In this document: one piece after another, positions 20,414 through 29,271 of the stretch | Layout: every line of letters starts with the position of its first letter | Numbering within the stretch: position 1 is the stretch's first letter | Assembly (NCBI RefSeq): GCF_002895435.1 | Contig: NZ_POYJ01000001.1 | Location: 372,001 to 436,000 of the forward strand | Length of the DNA: 64,000 nt | Origin: Aquimarina sediminis | GTDB lineage: Bacteria; Bacteroidota; Bacteroidia; Flavobacteriales; Flavobacteriaceae | Reading direction: 5' to 3' | The notes under the pieces: model-generated | Databases searched by the model: none | What the model was told of the DNA's origin: nothing | What the model saw: only the letters and a program-made list of their open reading frames with translations | Made by a program: the position numbers and the translations under genes

Positions 20414-21343
20414 CTAATTTCGAAATAATATTGGAGTAACTCCGAAATATTCTTTGAAATTTCTGCTAAAAGAGCTGTGGCTCTCATAACCAGATTCAGT
20501 TGAAATTTCGTTAATAGATTTTGAAGAATTCTTGAGTAGGTATACAGAACGTTTCATGCGCTCTTCCATAAGATATTGATATGGTGTTTTTTTATAAACA
20601 GCTTTAAATAATCTCAAAAAATGATAAGGTGATAAGGCTGCCACACCGCTAATCTCATTTAGGTCCAATTTCTTGCTTAAATTTGCGAGTATAAAATCTT
20701 TTGAAGTCCCCAAACGTAATAATAACTCTTCTCGTACTGCTTTCTTTTTGGCAGGAATCAATGTAGCTAGTTCTAAAACCTTATAATGCTTCTGAAAAAT
20801 TAACTTTAACAAATCAAATTCTAGTTCTTTAAAAAATAAAGTATCATTACTATTATAATCAATTCCTTTTTTAAATTTTGTAAATAGCTTCTTAATCATA
20901 GTATCACTTTCATAAGTGTTTTCAAAAAAGTTAAAACCCTCTAAGTGACCATAAAAAGGAGTGCTAAGTAGTTTTTCAGAAGAGTTAATTAAGGAATACA
21001 TAACTTGTTTTATTAAGACTGGATGAAATGCAATGGTGAGCGCAATAACTTCATTTTCAGAATCAATTTCACTATTCCAGGTCTGACCTTGATTAATAAT
21101 CAGATAATTATCTTTATTAACTGTTTTATTATTCTTATCTATTTTAAAATTTTGATATCCATTAAATACAGTTTTAATGGTCATACGAGCTATATGCTTT
21201 CCTGATTTTATTTTTTTACTCTTAAAATAAAATGCGTTGCTTTTTATAGACTGAGCATCCTCTCTCTGATTGAAAACAGAACAATAAACTTCTCCTTTAA
21301 TAGCACTATGTAAACTATTGCAAAAAGGGCATAAATAACTCAT
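20414..21343 (-). CDS. AraC family transcriptional regulator
   Basis: The C-terminal 100 residues hold two HTH motifs: LNEISGVAALSPYHFLRLFKAVYKKTPYQYLM, then INEISTESGYESHSSFSRNFKEYFGVTPILFRN. The N-terminal 200 residues look like a cupin-type sensor region (IARMTIKTVFNGYQNFKI ... NQGQTWNSEIDSENEVIALTIAFHP). The start MSYLCPFCNSLHS carries a CxxC that could bind metal or be redox-sensitive. It is divergent from the DAO oxidoreductase gene at 21618, which it probably controls. Confidence 0.9.
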   Translation of the reverse strand: MSYLCPFCNSLHSAIKGEVYCSVFNQREDAQSIKSNAFYFKSKKIKSGKHIARMTIKTVFNGYQNFKIDKNNKTVNKDNYLIINQGQTWNSEIDSENEVIALTIAFHPVLIKQVMYSLINSSEKLLSTPFYGHLEGFNFFENTYESDTMIKKLFTKFKKGIDYNSNDTLFFKELEFDLLKLIFQKHYKVLELATLIPAKKKAVREELLLRLGTSKDFILANLSKKLDLNEISGVAALSPYHFLRLFKAVYKKTPYQYLMEERMKRSVYLLKNSSKSINEISTESGYESHSSFSRNFKEYFGVTPILFRN

Positions 21344-21617
21344 TGAGCTTATTTTGTTTAAATAGGACTATTCATCATTTTTTAAAAATTACAGAAGAAA
21401 TGAATAAAGTCTGAGTTAAATTCTTCTTATAACTGTAACTCAAATATAGAATATATATTTAGTTCTTCTGGTATGAACTCTTCTATGATCAATTTTTAGC
21501 AATTTGTGCATAACCGTCAGCCCTTTCATAGCTCTAAATTTGTTTTTATAATATTTTAAAATAATAATATTAAATCAGTTAAGTAATTTAATAGTTCATA
21601 AATAAATTTTCGGGCAT

Positions 21618-22886
21618 ATGAAAAAAAGACAAAAGGTTGCAATTTGCGGAGCTGGGATAGCTGGGGTCTCAACTGCCTATTATTTATTAAAGAAAAATAA
21701 AAATTTTGATGTTATTTTGATTGATAAAAACCAGCCATTATCCTTTACAACCAGTAAATCAGGTGAGAATTACAGAAATTATTGGCCACAAAAATGCATG
21801 CAGGCATTAGCAAAGCATAGTATTGAATTAATGTATGAATTGCAAAAAGAATATGGTTTGGATGCTTTTGATATGATTAACTCAGGCTATAATTTTGTTA
21901 GTCATAATAAAGAGAAATCCATTTTTAATATAACCGATATTGAAGCATTTGATAATGAGATTCTAGAAACAACAGATTCTAATATTATTCAAAAAGAATA
22001 TTCATATTTGGATAAAGAGATAAAAAAAATAGTAACTATCAAAAACGCAGGGAGAATTGATGTCAATGCCATGGGAACTCTTTTAATAAGAGAGATAAAT
22101 AAAAGAGGAGGAGTGTTTTATGATAGTGAAATAGTAGACATTAGTGAAGTCAAAAAACAATACCAAATAGCACTAAATTCAGGAGAAAACTTGTTAGTTG
22201 ATAAAGTCGTCATTGCGGCGGGTCCTTTTATCAATCAGATAGCGAATATGCTAGGGGTCAATTTTGCTATTTCAAATTCAATCCAAAGCAAGTTTATAAT
22301 TCCAGACCCTAAAAAGGTTATCCCTAAAAATATGCCATTTACTATCTATGCAGATCCACAATATTTAGATTGGTCTGAAGCAGAAAAAGCTTTTTTTACT
22401 TCAGAAAAAGGGTATAATTGGTTACTCAATAGGTTTCCGGGAGGGATTCATATACGCCCTGATACAGAAGGTATTAAAATGGGTTGGGCTTTTCAAGTTA
22501 AAGATGAAAAGCCCAACTGGGATGCTATCAAATCAATAGATTTTTTTCCAAATATAGTTTTAAAAGGAGCTAGCCGTTTTATACCAAAACTTATAGAATA
22601 TGAAAATAATATTCCTTCTCCTTTAATACAATACTCTGGTTATTATACACGTACCAAAGAAAATTGGCCACTTATAGGTCCAACAAAAGCACACAATGTA
22701 TTTGTGATAGGTGCTCTTTCTGGTTTTGGAACCATGATAGCCTGCGGGGCAGGTGAATTATGTGCTTCTTATATTCTAAATGAAACAAATTTGCCTCAGT
22801 ATCATACACATTTTAACCCAAATAGATATACTAATGCTTCTGTAATGAGAGAAATAGAAATGATTGATAGTGATGGTCAATTATAA
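21618..22886 (+). CDS. FAD-dependent oxidoreductase (DAO family)
   Basis: The N-terminal dinucleotide fold AICGAGIAGVSTAYYLLKK (GxGxxG) with the following ILIDKNQP acidic strand end binds FAD. AGRIDVNAMGTLLIREINKRGG and VVIAAGPFINQIANMLGV are typical of the DAO/sarcosine-oxidase group, as is the C-terminal GYYTRTKENWPLIGPTKAHNVFVIGALSGFGTMIACGAGE. It is 422 residues, cytoplasmic. Substrate is probably an amine or amino acid, but cannot be told. Divergent AraC regulator next door. Confidence 0.9.
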   Translation: MKKRQKVAICGAGIAGVSTAYYLLKKNKNFDVILIDKNQPLSFTTSKSGENYRNYWPQKCMQALAKHSIELMYELQKEYGLDAFDMINSGYNFVSHNKEKSIFNITDIEAFDNEILETTDSNIIQKEYSYLDKEIKKIVTIKNAGRIDVNAMGTLLIREINKRGGVFYDSEIVDISEVKKQYQIALNSGENLLVDKVVIAAGPFINQIANMLGVNFAISNSIQSKFIIPDPKKVIPKNMPFTIYADPQYLDWSEAEKAFFTSEKGYNWLLNRFPGGIHIRPDTEGIKMGWAFQVKDEKPNWDAIKSIDFFPNIVLKGASRFIPKLIEYENNIPSPLIQYSGYYTRTKENWPLIGPTKAHNVFVIGALSGFGTMIACGAGELCASYILNETNLPQYHTHFNPNRYTNASVMREIEMIDSDGQL

Positions 22887-22982
22887 TTCATTAGAAATAT
22901 TGATATTCTCGGTTTATACATATTGTTTCTGAAGTATAATTTCTAATTGCTTAAGGAAATTAGGAACTTTTAAAGTTTGACT

Positions 22983-23885
22983 TTATTTTATAATTAGTTT
23001 TTGCCCAATTTTTAGAACAGAACTACTTTTAATATAGTTGGTTTTGCAAATGGAGGTAATAGACGTATTGTTTCTTAATGCTATTCTAGAGAGGGTGTCT
23101 CCACGTTTTACGGTATATATCTTTTTTTCTCTTTTATGGGCTACTTGTGCCTCTTTTTTAGTGGCAAATAGGTTTAAGACACTTTGTTTTTTAGAATTAT
23201 GGAGATACGCAAGTGTCCATTTTTTTGTAATCCATATTTCTTTAGCTCTGATATTATTGTTTTTTCCAAATTCAAACAAATATTCAGGATATATGGCAAT
23301 TCCTTGATGATAAATACCTAAATGTAAATGACTTCCTCTGGCATTTCCAGAAGCGCCTCCATGACCAATATATTGACCTTGCTTTATTGTATCATTAGCT
23401 TTGACCGCATACTTTGACAAATGTGCATATACTGTTTCAAGACCATTATAATGTCTTATTACAATAGTTTTGCCATGACCAGTACTATATTTGGCAAAAC
23501 GAACTATACCATCAAACATAGAAAAAATACTATCTCCAGTAATAAGATCGATATCAATACCATGATGTCCCCTGCCATTTCTCCATCCAAATCTAGAGGT
23601 AATTACTTTGTTTCTAGTAATAGGAGAGGAGTAGCTACTGTCAGAAAACTTCAATCTAATTGGAAATTCAATTTTTTTATTCCTGTATGGATTAAAAACA
23701 GCTGTATTCCAATAATCTGCCTTAATATCAATAACATTATCTAGTGTCAAAGAATCTATTACAGTAGGACTTCTTTTTAGAAGAAAAGTGTCTTTGCTTT
23801 TTAGTTTTTCACTGTTTATTGGGCTTTGGCAATAGCCACATAGTGTCATCGTAATAATAATAATCGTTGAAAAAAGAGATTTCAT
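22983..23885 (-). CDS. M23 peptidase with C-terminal LysM domain
   Basis: A signal peptide (TIIIITMTLCGYCQ) is followed by an M23 zinc-endopeptidase domain with HHGIDIDL and the SHLHLGIY motif, plus YAHLSKY between them, at about residues 100-210. A LysM peptidoglycan-binding domain (YTVKRGDTLSRIALRNNTS... LKIGQKLIIK) ends the protein. It is expected to cut or bind cell-wall peptides in the periplasm. It lies 137 bp downstream of the M56-M23 gene on the same strand. Confidence 0.93.
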   Translation of the reverse strand: MKSLFSTIIIITMTLCGYCQSPINSEKLKSKDTFLLKRSPTVIDSLTLDNVIDIKADYWNTAVFNPYRNKKIEFPIRLKFSDSSYSSPITRNKVITSRFGWRNGRGHHGIDIDLITGDSIFSMFDGIVRFAKYSTGHGKTIVIRHYNGLETVYAHLSKYAVKANDTIKQGQYIGHGGASGNARGSHLHLGIYHQGIAIYPEYLFEFGKNNNIRAKEIWITKKWTLAYLHNSKKQSVLNLFATKKEAQVAHKREKKIYTVKRGDTLSRIALRNNTSITSICKTNYIKSSSVLKIGQKLIIK

Positions 23886-24022
23886 AAAGTAATATTAAAT
23901 TTTAAATATGGTTGAGAAAAAAGCATAGATATCCTGCACTGTTTTAATAACAGAATTAAGCATATATTTATAAATATGGTGCTAGGTTATACTATCTATA
24001 CTGATTTATAGAGTTGAAGAGG

Positions 24023-25363
24023 TTAATTTTGTATATAATTGATCGGGTTTACTCTATTTCCGTTAAGTTTTACTTCATAGTGTAAATGAGGCCCAGAGGA
24101 GAGACCGGTATTCCCTACATAACCGATAACTTCTCCCTTTTTTATATCTTGAGTTTCTTTGCAATTAAAACTTTGCAGATGTGCATACCAGGTCTCATAT
24201 CCATCAGGGTGAGAAATAACAATTAGGTTTCCCCAATTTCCTTCGAGAGAAGCTTTTGAGATCACACCATCAGCAGTGGCAATCACAGGAGTACCAATTT
24301 TTGCTTTGATATCAATTCCTCCATGATTTTTTTCAGTACTCATTTTGGGGCGTTTTGCACTTGGTCCATAAGTGCTAGTAATATCTTTTATACTACCATT
24401 TTGTACAGGGAAAATAGAGGGTGGAGTATTTTTAATCTCAAAAATATCAACTGTTTCTACCGCTTTATTGATAAATGTATTTTTTGTAGTTGGTTTTGTA
24501 AATGCAATTAAAAATAGTACGCAAATAGGTAACAATAGAAAATATTTTAGTTTTGCTAAATTATTAGATTTAGTTTTTGTCATCATTTTTATTCTTTTTA
24601 ATAATATTGGGTGATTGAAATAACTATATAAGTTATTGGGCTTTTCAGCGGTAATGGTTTGGAGTAATAACTGCATATACACAGAGGTCTTAACTTTATT
24701 TTTAAGAACTTTATGATCTGCCTGAAATTCGTGGATAGATTTCAAAGATTTTCTATAAAAATACATAACTGGGTTAAACCAAAATAAAGCAATAAAAAGT
24801 TCAGTAATCACCAGATCAATAGAGTGTTTTAACTGTATATGTGCCTTTTCATGAGCAATAATCAATTCATCATATTTTTCATGTTTTTTTTCAGGGATAA
24901 ATATCCAATTGAAATAAGAAAAGATATCAGGAACATTGGCTACTAAAATTTTAAATCCATTTTGTTGATAGATTTTAGCCTTACGCTTAAGTACTATCAG
25001 TTTTTTATTAGCTACAAATAGTCTAAACAAACTAAACAAAGCTCCAATCCAGTACAATATGATAAAGAAGTAAAAATAATTAGTAGATACATCATCCAAT
25101 ACTGGTTGTATGGCGCTATTATAAGTAGTGTGACTACTTTGGTTTACTTTTTCGAATAGTTGTGGAACCTCAATTATTGAATGAGGTGTAGAAGGTAAAA
25201 TACTATTTGTTAGAGGTATAAGTATAGATAAAGGGATTGTAGCCAATAATATAAACCTATTTAATTTATGAAATGTAAGGGAGCTCAAAACTAGTTTATA
25301 CGCTAAATAGAGTACAGAGAAAATCAGCGTAGATTCAAAAAAATATAGTATAACATTATTCAT
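24023..25363 (-). CDS. BlaR1-like M56 peptidase fused to a periplasmic M23 domain
   Basis: The first 300 residues are an M56 (BlaR1/MecR1-type) membrane metalloprotease: helices at 8-28, 38-56, 97-118 and about 270-290, with the cytoplasmic zinc motif HEKAH at 171-175. After the last helix, instead of a penicillin-binding sensor, there is an M23 peptidase domain (about 345-440) with HGGIDIKA, WYAHLQ and HLHYE, all zinc ligands present. It overlaps the BlaI gene by 8 bp. The expected role is to sense or act on peptidoglycan outside and inactivate BlaI inside. Confidence 0.92.
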   Translation of the reverse strand: MNNVILYFFESTLIFSVLYLAYKLVLSSLTFHKLNRFILLATIPLSILIPLTNSILPSTPHSIIEVPQLFEKVNQSSHTTYNSAIQPVLDDVSTNYFYFFIILYWIGALFSLFRLFVANKKLIVLKRKAKIYQQNGFKILVANVPDIFSYFNWIFIPEKKHEKYDELIIAHEKAHIQLKHSIDLVITELFIALFWFNPVMYFYRKSLKSIHEFQADHKVLKNKVKTSVYMQLLLQTITAEKPNNLYSYFNHPILLKRIKMMTKTKSNNLAKLKYFLLLPICVLFLIAFTKPTTKNTFINKAVETVDIFEIKNTPPSIFPVQNGSIKDITSTYGPSAKRPKMSTEKNHGGIDIKAKIGTPVIATADGVISKASLEGNWGNLIVISHPDGYETWYAHLQSFNCKETQDIKKGEVIGYVGNTGLSSGPHLHYEVKLNGNRVNPINYIQN

Positions 25364-25739
25364 TTTTATCTTTCAGTATTTCAATTTTTTCTTCCAATAT
25401 TGATTTCATTTTCTCAAGTTCACTTAGATCCAGATCTTCGCTTTCGGCAAAAAACAAGGCAAATTTGCTAGTAGAACCGCTAAAAAAATTACCTATTACC
25501 TGTTTAATATGCTTCTTGAAATAATGATCTTTTGAAATCGCAGGATAGTATTGTCTAATCTTACCATACGTTTCAAATTTTAAAAACTCTTTTTTTACCA
25601 AAACCCTAACAACAGTAGAGATAGTCGTATAGGCTGGTTTAGGTTCTGGATATTGTTCTACAATATCTTTAAGGAATGCTTTTTCTAGTTTCCAGATGTA
25701 TCGCATTACTTGTTCTTCTGCTTTTGTTAATTCGTTCAT
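25356..25739 (-). CDS. BlaI/MecI family repressor
   Basis: This 127-residue protein has a winged helix (LTKAEEQVMRYIWKLEKAFLKDIVEQYP... AYTTISTVVRVLVKKEFLKFETYGKIRQYYPAI) and a C-terminal helical dimerisation region ending in a Glu/Lys-rich helix. It is the first gene of the pair with the M56-M23 protein. A strong double palindrome lies 27-67 bp upstream of its start, as expected for self-repression released by cleavage. Confidence 0.94.
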   Translation of the reverse strand: MNELTKAEEQVMRYIWKLEKAFLKDIVEQYPEPKPAYTTISTVVRVLVKKEFLKFETYGKIRQYYPAISKDHYFKKHIKQVIGNFFSGSTSKFALFFAESEDLDLSELEKMKSILEEKIEILKDKNE

Positions 25740-25766
25740 AGGACAAATATATAATAATATCTGAAT

Positions 25767-25806
25767 ATAACTATAAATATAGTAATAAAACTATATTTAT
25801 AGTTAT
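25767..25806 (-). promoter_or_regulatory. Double BlaI-type operator
   Basis: A perfect 17-bp inverted repeat, ATAACTATAAATATAGT (25767-25783) and its complement (25790-25806), is separated by 6 bp. Each half is itself a near palindrome (ACTATAAATATAGT / ACTATATTTATAGT), so two repressor dimers could bind 23 bp apart. It covers the probable promoter of blaI; a TAnnTTTG box (TATATTTG on the minus strand, 25744-25751) lies between it and the start codon. Confidence 0.6.
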
Positions 25807-25983
25807 CTTACTGATTCTATAGTAGATTTAAAAGGAATATTGATATTATAATGACAACAATAAAGTCTTAAGTTTTTTGATGTTTACTTTTATAAAATAC
25901 CCCCTAATGGGTATGTAATCATGACTTTATAAAATGCAATTTTGTTTCGACGAACATTAATACATAATCAAAAATAAAGTAAG

Positions 25984-27078
25984 ATGAGTGAAACAGAGAA
26001 TTGTATAGTAGAAGAGTTGGCACATAAAGAAGCGATACAAAACATAAAAAATGAATTTGCTAAAAAAATTGAGGAAATAGTAAATAACCTAAAGGAAAAT
26101 ACAGAAAACCTAACCGAAGAGTTTGAATATGAACAAGATTTGGCGCGGGGGATTGCAACATCGGCAGGAGCAACAATTGGAGCTGGTATAGGTGGTCCTA
26201 TAGGGGCTACGGTGGGTGGTGCTGTTGGTGATATGATTGGTAACCTATTTGTGATCAATGTCGATCAAGTTGATCATAGGGTAGTGGTTACTTTACCAGC
26301 AGTAACAATGAATACGACTACAATATCTTTTGATACTCCCGCAGTAACTATGAAAGATAAAAGTATAATTTTTGATGTTCCTGAACCGAGAATGACACGT
26401 CAAAAAGTAGGAGAGAAGCCCGAAGTGATAAGTGGAATGGAAACTCAATGTATTGATTTGGGCTGGCCATTAGGTAAACAATGTGCCGATGTTCCTACTA
26501 CCACTGTACGATGGAAACCTATTTATGCAGATATTCCAACAATAGAAATGGTAGAGAAGAAAATAGTAATAACTATGCCTGTCATAGAGATGATGACCCA
26601 GGAGTTTAAGTATGATATGCCTACTGTTGAAATGAAAGATCAAGATTTTGTCTTTTCACTTCCTAGTATCACAATAAAATTTACTAAAGATGCGGGACAA
26701 GATTTAAGCAATGAAATAAAGACTATTAATAGAGATAGTAATATTGAGATTTCAAAGCTAAATGCTTCAATGAAAGAGAATATAAAAAATAAAACTACCC
26801 CTTTGCTATTGGATCTTATGAATTGTAAGAGGAAATTGATTTTAGTAAAGAAAAAACAGTTGTTAGTAAAGTATGATGGGGATATTACGACAGTGAGAAA
26901 TGCAATTTCAAACCTAAAAATCAATAATGTACCAGAAGAGGACAATGATTTTGTTGAAAAGAAAAATGAGCTTAAAAGGCTTATGATTACTCGAAACTTG
27001 GTAGAAAGTCAATTTGATGAAGCATTAGAAAAATTCGATGCTCAAATTAAGAAAATAGCCGATTCTTTAATTATGTAA
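25984..27078 (+). CDS. Glycine-zipper protein with seven 14-residue beta-like repeats; unrecognised
   Basis: No known family is recognised. Residues 1-52 form a charged amphipathic helix or coiled coil. Residues 53-89 are a glycine zipper (GIATSAGATIGAGIGGPIG...) able to insert in or pack at a membrane. Residues 98-236 hold seven copies of a 14-residue unit with core [hydrophobic]-x-[hydrophobic]-x-x-P-x-[VI]-x-M, broken by an insert with two Cys (QCIDLGWPLGKQC). The C-terminus is another coiled coil. There is no signal peptide. It is first of three closely spaced genes whose partners are a membrane protein and an exported TPR protein. Confidence 0.75.
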   Translation: MSETENCIVEELAHKEAIQNIKNEFAKKIEEIVNNLKENTENLTEEFEYEQDLARGIATSAGATIGAGIGGPIGATVGGAVGDMIGNLFVINVDQVDHRVVVTLPAVTMNTTTISFDTPAVTMKDKSIIFDVPEPRMTRQKVGEKPEVISGMETQCIDLGWPLGKQCADVPTTTVRWKPIYADIPTIEMVEKKIVITMPVIEMMTQEFKYDMPTVEMKDQDFVFSLPSITIKFTKDAGQDLSNEIKTINRDSNIEISKLNASMKENIKNKTTPLLLDLMNCKRKLILVKKKQLLVKYDGDITTVRNAISNLKINNVPEEDNDFVEKKNELKRLMITRNLVESQFDEALEKFDAQIKKIADSLIM

Positions 27079-27089
27079 AAATATTAATC

Positions 27090-27752
27090 ATGTCTAGCAA
27101 TGCATCTTTATTAATAGAATCTTTTTTAATTGCAGGGTTTCCATGGATATCTCAGTTAAAAAACTTAAACATTCATTTCAAAATACAAAGCTTTGAGTTA
27201 AAATCAATCTATAATTTTTTCGCCAGTCTTTTTGGGGTATCAATCTATATACAACTAAACCGTCTGGGAACTTATGATCTATTATATTGGCCAAATTGGA
27301 TGGTTTTTATAGTGGGAGCTTTTATTCTTACTTTGATCTATATGTTCACTTTGATCTATAAATATAAAGAAGTGAATAGTAATAAAATTAGCTGGCCAAT
27401 CATTACAAATTTTATCGTTTATGTGTTGATTTTTTGCTGTCTGACTTCGGGTTTTGGTTTATTAGAAACGTATACTGATCATTATGTCATAAAAGGAATA
27501 GTAACAGATCATGAAAATTCTAAAATAGAACGAGCACAGTTAGGAGTTATGAGCAAAAATGTAGAAAAATATCCAGACTTGGTAACTCTTACCAAGCAAG
27601 ATGGGAGTTTTTCAATTCTTATTCCTAAAAAAAATGCTCATGAATACAATGAAATTGAAGTCATTAGAGCCGGTTATGAGGAATTCATTGTCCAGTTTGG
27701 CAATATGTCTTCCCTGAAATCACTGTCACAAAAAATTTTGTTAGAAAAATAA
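27090..27752 (+). CDS. Membrane protein with C-terminal carboxypeptidase-regulatory-like domain; unrecognised
   Basis: This 220-residue protein has three to four hydrophobic segments in residues 5-140 (including WMVFIVGAFILTLIYMFTLIY and FIVYVLIFCCLTSGFGL). It ends with a soluble domain YVIKGIVTDHENSKIERAQLGV...QDGSFSILIPKKNAHEYNEIEVIRAGY that resembles a carboxypeptidase-regulatory-like (transthyretin-type) fold. It lies 11 bp after the glycine-zipper gene and 11 bp before the TPR gene, so is cotranscribed. Function unknown. Confidence 0.7.
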   Translation: MSSNASLLIESFLIAGFPWISQLKNLNIHFKIQSFELKSIYNFFASLFGVSIYIQLNRLGTYDLLYWPNWMVFIVGAFILTLIYMFTLIYKYKEVNSNKISWPIITNFIVYVLIFCCLTSGFGLLETYTDHYVIKGIVTDHENSKIERAQLGVMSKNVEKYPDLVTLTKQDGSFSILIPKKNAHEYNEIEVIRAGYEEFIVQFGNMSSLKSLSQKILLEK

Positions 27753-27763
27753 TTATGTATATC

Positions 27764-28600
27764 ATGAAAAAAATACTCTATATCTATATGTTCTCTTTCG
27801 CGACTATTTTATCCGCCCAAGAATTGAATATAAAAATTAAGTTTCATCCTTCAATATCAGTTAATGAATCTAAAAATATTGATATAGAAGTAAATTTTGT
27901 TGTAAAAGATGAAATAGTAGCACAACGTAACGTAACAAGATATCCAACATCGGTTATCCAGACGTTAGACAACCCCAATAATGATGATGTTTATATTAAA
28001 CTAAAGGTTGTATCACCAGATGGATGGACAGTAATTCGAAACCCTATAAAGTATAATAGAAATGATCGTAAAATTACTTTAAGACGTGTTAATGATGCAT
28101 ATTTTGCACTTAAAAATGAGGCAAATGAACATTTTACCACTGGAGCTTATACAGATGCTGTTAGTTACTATAATTACATTCTGGATAATGAGATTTTTTC
28201 ATCAGAAAATCAAAAATTCGAAATTTTACGAAGTAAAGCAAATGCATTAGAAAAAAAAGGTGCCTATAATGAAGCAATACAGACCTATATAGCCATTAGA
28301 GAAGAAGTAGACTTATCTGAAATTGGAGGTAGTCGTAAGCAAGTGTATGTAAATGAATTGTTTAATTCAATATTAAAAGCCGGAAACTATACCAAGTTGC
28401 AATCTCCAGCCTTAGATTTTCCAGAGAGTATTCAATCTGAAGGAATTGTGAATCCTACCAACTGGCAGAATTTTTCTGAAGTGTTTGACCAAATATACCC
28501 CAATACCATTCAGTTAAGCCCTACTGGGGAGCATGTTACAAAAGTACAAGACATCCAGAATCAGTTTATGATTATTGGTAATACATTAGGAACTTTTTAA
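27764..28600 (+). CDS. Exported TPR-containing protein; unrecognised
   Basis: I start at the ATG at 27764 (MKKILYIYMFSFATILSAQ), which gives a standard signal peptide; the ATG at 27755 adds only MYI. Residues 20-105 look like a beta-sandwich. The middle holds TPR-like helices (YFALKNEANEHFTTGAYTDAVSYYNYIL; ANALEKKGAYNEAIQTYIAIREE). It is the last of the three-gene unit. No terminator was found directly after it. Confidence 0.7.
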   Translation: MKKILYIYMFSFATILSAQELNIKIKFHPSISVNESKNIDIEVNFVVKDEIVAQRNVTRYPTSVIQTLDNPNNDDVYIKLKVVSPDGWTVIRNPIKYNRNDRKITLRRVNDAYFALKNEANEHFTTGAYTDAVSYYNYILDNEIFSSENQKFEILRSKANALEKKGAYNEAIQTYIAIREEVDLSEIGGSRKQVYVNELFNSILKAGNYTKLQSPALDFPESIQSEGIVNPTNWQNFSEVFDQIYPNTIQLSPTGEHVTKVQDIQNQFMIIGNTLGTF

Positions 28601-28679
28601 ATAGAAGCTTCATTAGAATTCATTAGAATAGGAGAGGAGAGCAATAGAATATGGATACGACCTAGAAATTAACTCTGGT

Positions 28680-29045
28680 TTATTCTTCAATAAACTCTCC
28701 TTTTTCGTTAATAACGGTCACTCCCCATTCTGCTATAGTGGTTAAAACCGGAGCTAAGCTTTCTCCAAATGGAGTTAAAGCATACTCTACCTTTAGTGGT
28801 GGTTTTTTTGTGAATACTTTTCTTGTAATAAGCCCGTCTTTCTCTAGTTGTTTAAGCTGTAAACTGAGTGTGCGTTCTGTAATAGTTGAAATCAATTTTC
28901 TCAATTCACTATAACGTTTCTTACCATCTATAAGGTATATTAAAATAACACTCTTCCATTTTCCACCGATTAACTCCATGGCTATACTTGTAGAGCATGA
29001 AAACAATTTGCCATTATATTTTATAAGTCGTCTTTTACATTGCAC
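28680..29045 (-). CDS. HxlR family transcriptional regulator
   Basis: This 121-residue winged-helix protein has the family signature CSTSIAMELIGGKWKSVILIYL (conserved Cys17) and YSELRKLISTITERTLSLQLKQLEKDGLI. HxlR/YodB members often sense aldehydes or electrophiles through this cysteine. It is divergent from a nitroreductase gene, and duplicated palindromes sit at both promoters. Confidence 0.95.
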   Translation of the reverse strand: MQCKRRLIKYNGKLFSCSTSIAMELIGGKWKSVILIYLIDGKKRYSELRKLISTITERTLSLQLKQLEKDGLITRKVFTKKPPLKVEYALTPFGESLAPVLTTIAEWGVTVINEKGEFIEE

Positions 29046-29071
29046 AATAATACCCTTTTTTTAATAATATG

Positions 29072-29102
29072 CAAAAATAAACTACTATAATTAAATTAGC
29101 AA
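29072..29102 (-). promoter_or_regulatory. Promoter of the HxlR gene
   Basis: Read on the minus strand: TTG at 29102-29100, a 20-bp spacer, then TATTTTTG at 29079-29072, the Bacteroidota -33/-7 pattern. The operator copy at 29102-29118 touches the -33 box. Confidence 0.55.
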
Positions 29103-29118
29103 CTATACTTTTTATAGT
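29102..29118 (+). promoter_or_regulatory. HxlR operator, copy 1
   Basis: ACTATACTTTTTATAGT has perfect 6-bp arms (ACTATA/TATAGT) around 5 bp. The identical 17-mer occurs again at 29227-29243. Confidence 0.6.
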
Positions 29119-29193
29119 GTAAAATAACCACTATAAAAAACTGAAAACTAGTGTTTTGATAAAACATGTGTATACTATCATTTTTGACCGTTA

Positions 29194-29224
29194 TTGCGAA
29201 AAATGATTACTATATATATTTTTG
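29194..29224 (+). promoter_or_regulatory. Promoter of the nitroreductase gene
   Basis: TTG at 29194-29196, a 20-bp spacer and TATTTTTG at 29217-29224, the same box arrangement as the divergent HxlR promoter. It lies inside the in-frame upstream extension of the nitroreductase gene and so argues against that longer start. Confidence 0.55.
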
Positions 29225-29226
29225 CT

Positions 29227-29243
29227 ACTATACTTTTTATAGT
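29227..29243 (+). promoter_or_regulatory. HxlR operator, copy 2
   Basis: An exact second copy of ACTATACTTTTTATAGT, placed at the expected transcription start of the nitroreductase gene, where a bound regulator would block transcription. Confidence 0.6.
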
Positions 29244-29271
29244 AATTATACTAATTTTAGAAATATCAAAT

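Noticed and set aside
25897..25914. Small palindrome ATACCC-N6-GGGTAT upstream of the glycine-zipper gene
   Set aside because: Six-bp arms are expected by chance; no further support.
29194..29271. Upstream extension of the nitroreductase gene with a hydrophobic N-terminus
   Set aside because: A promoter and operator occupy this stretch, and the family N-terminus begins at 29272.
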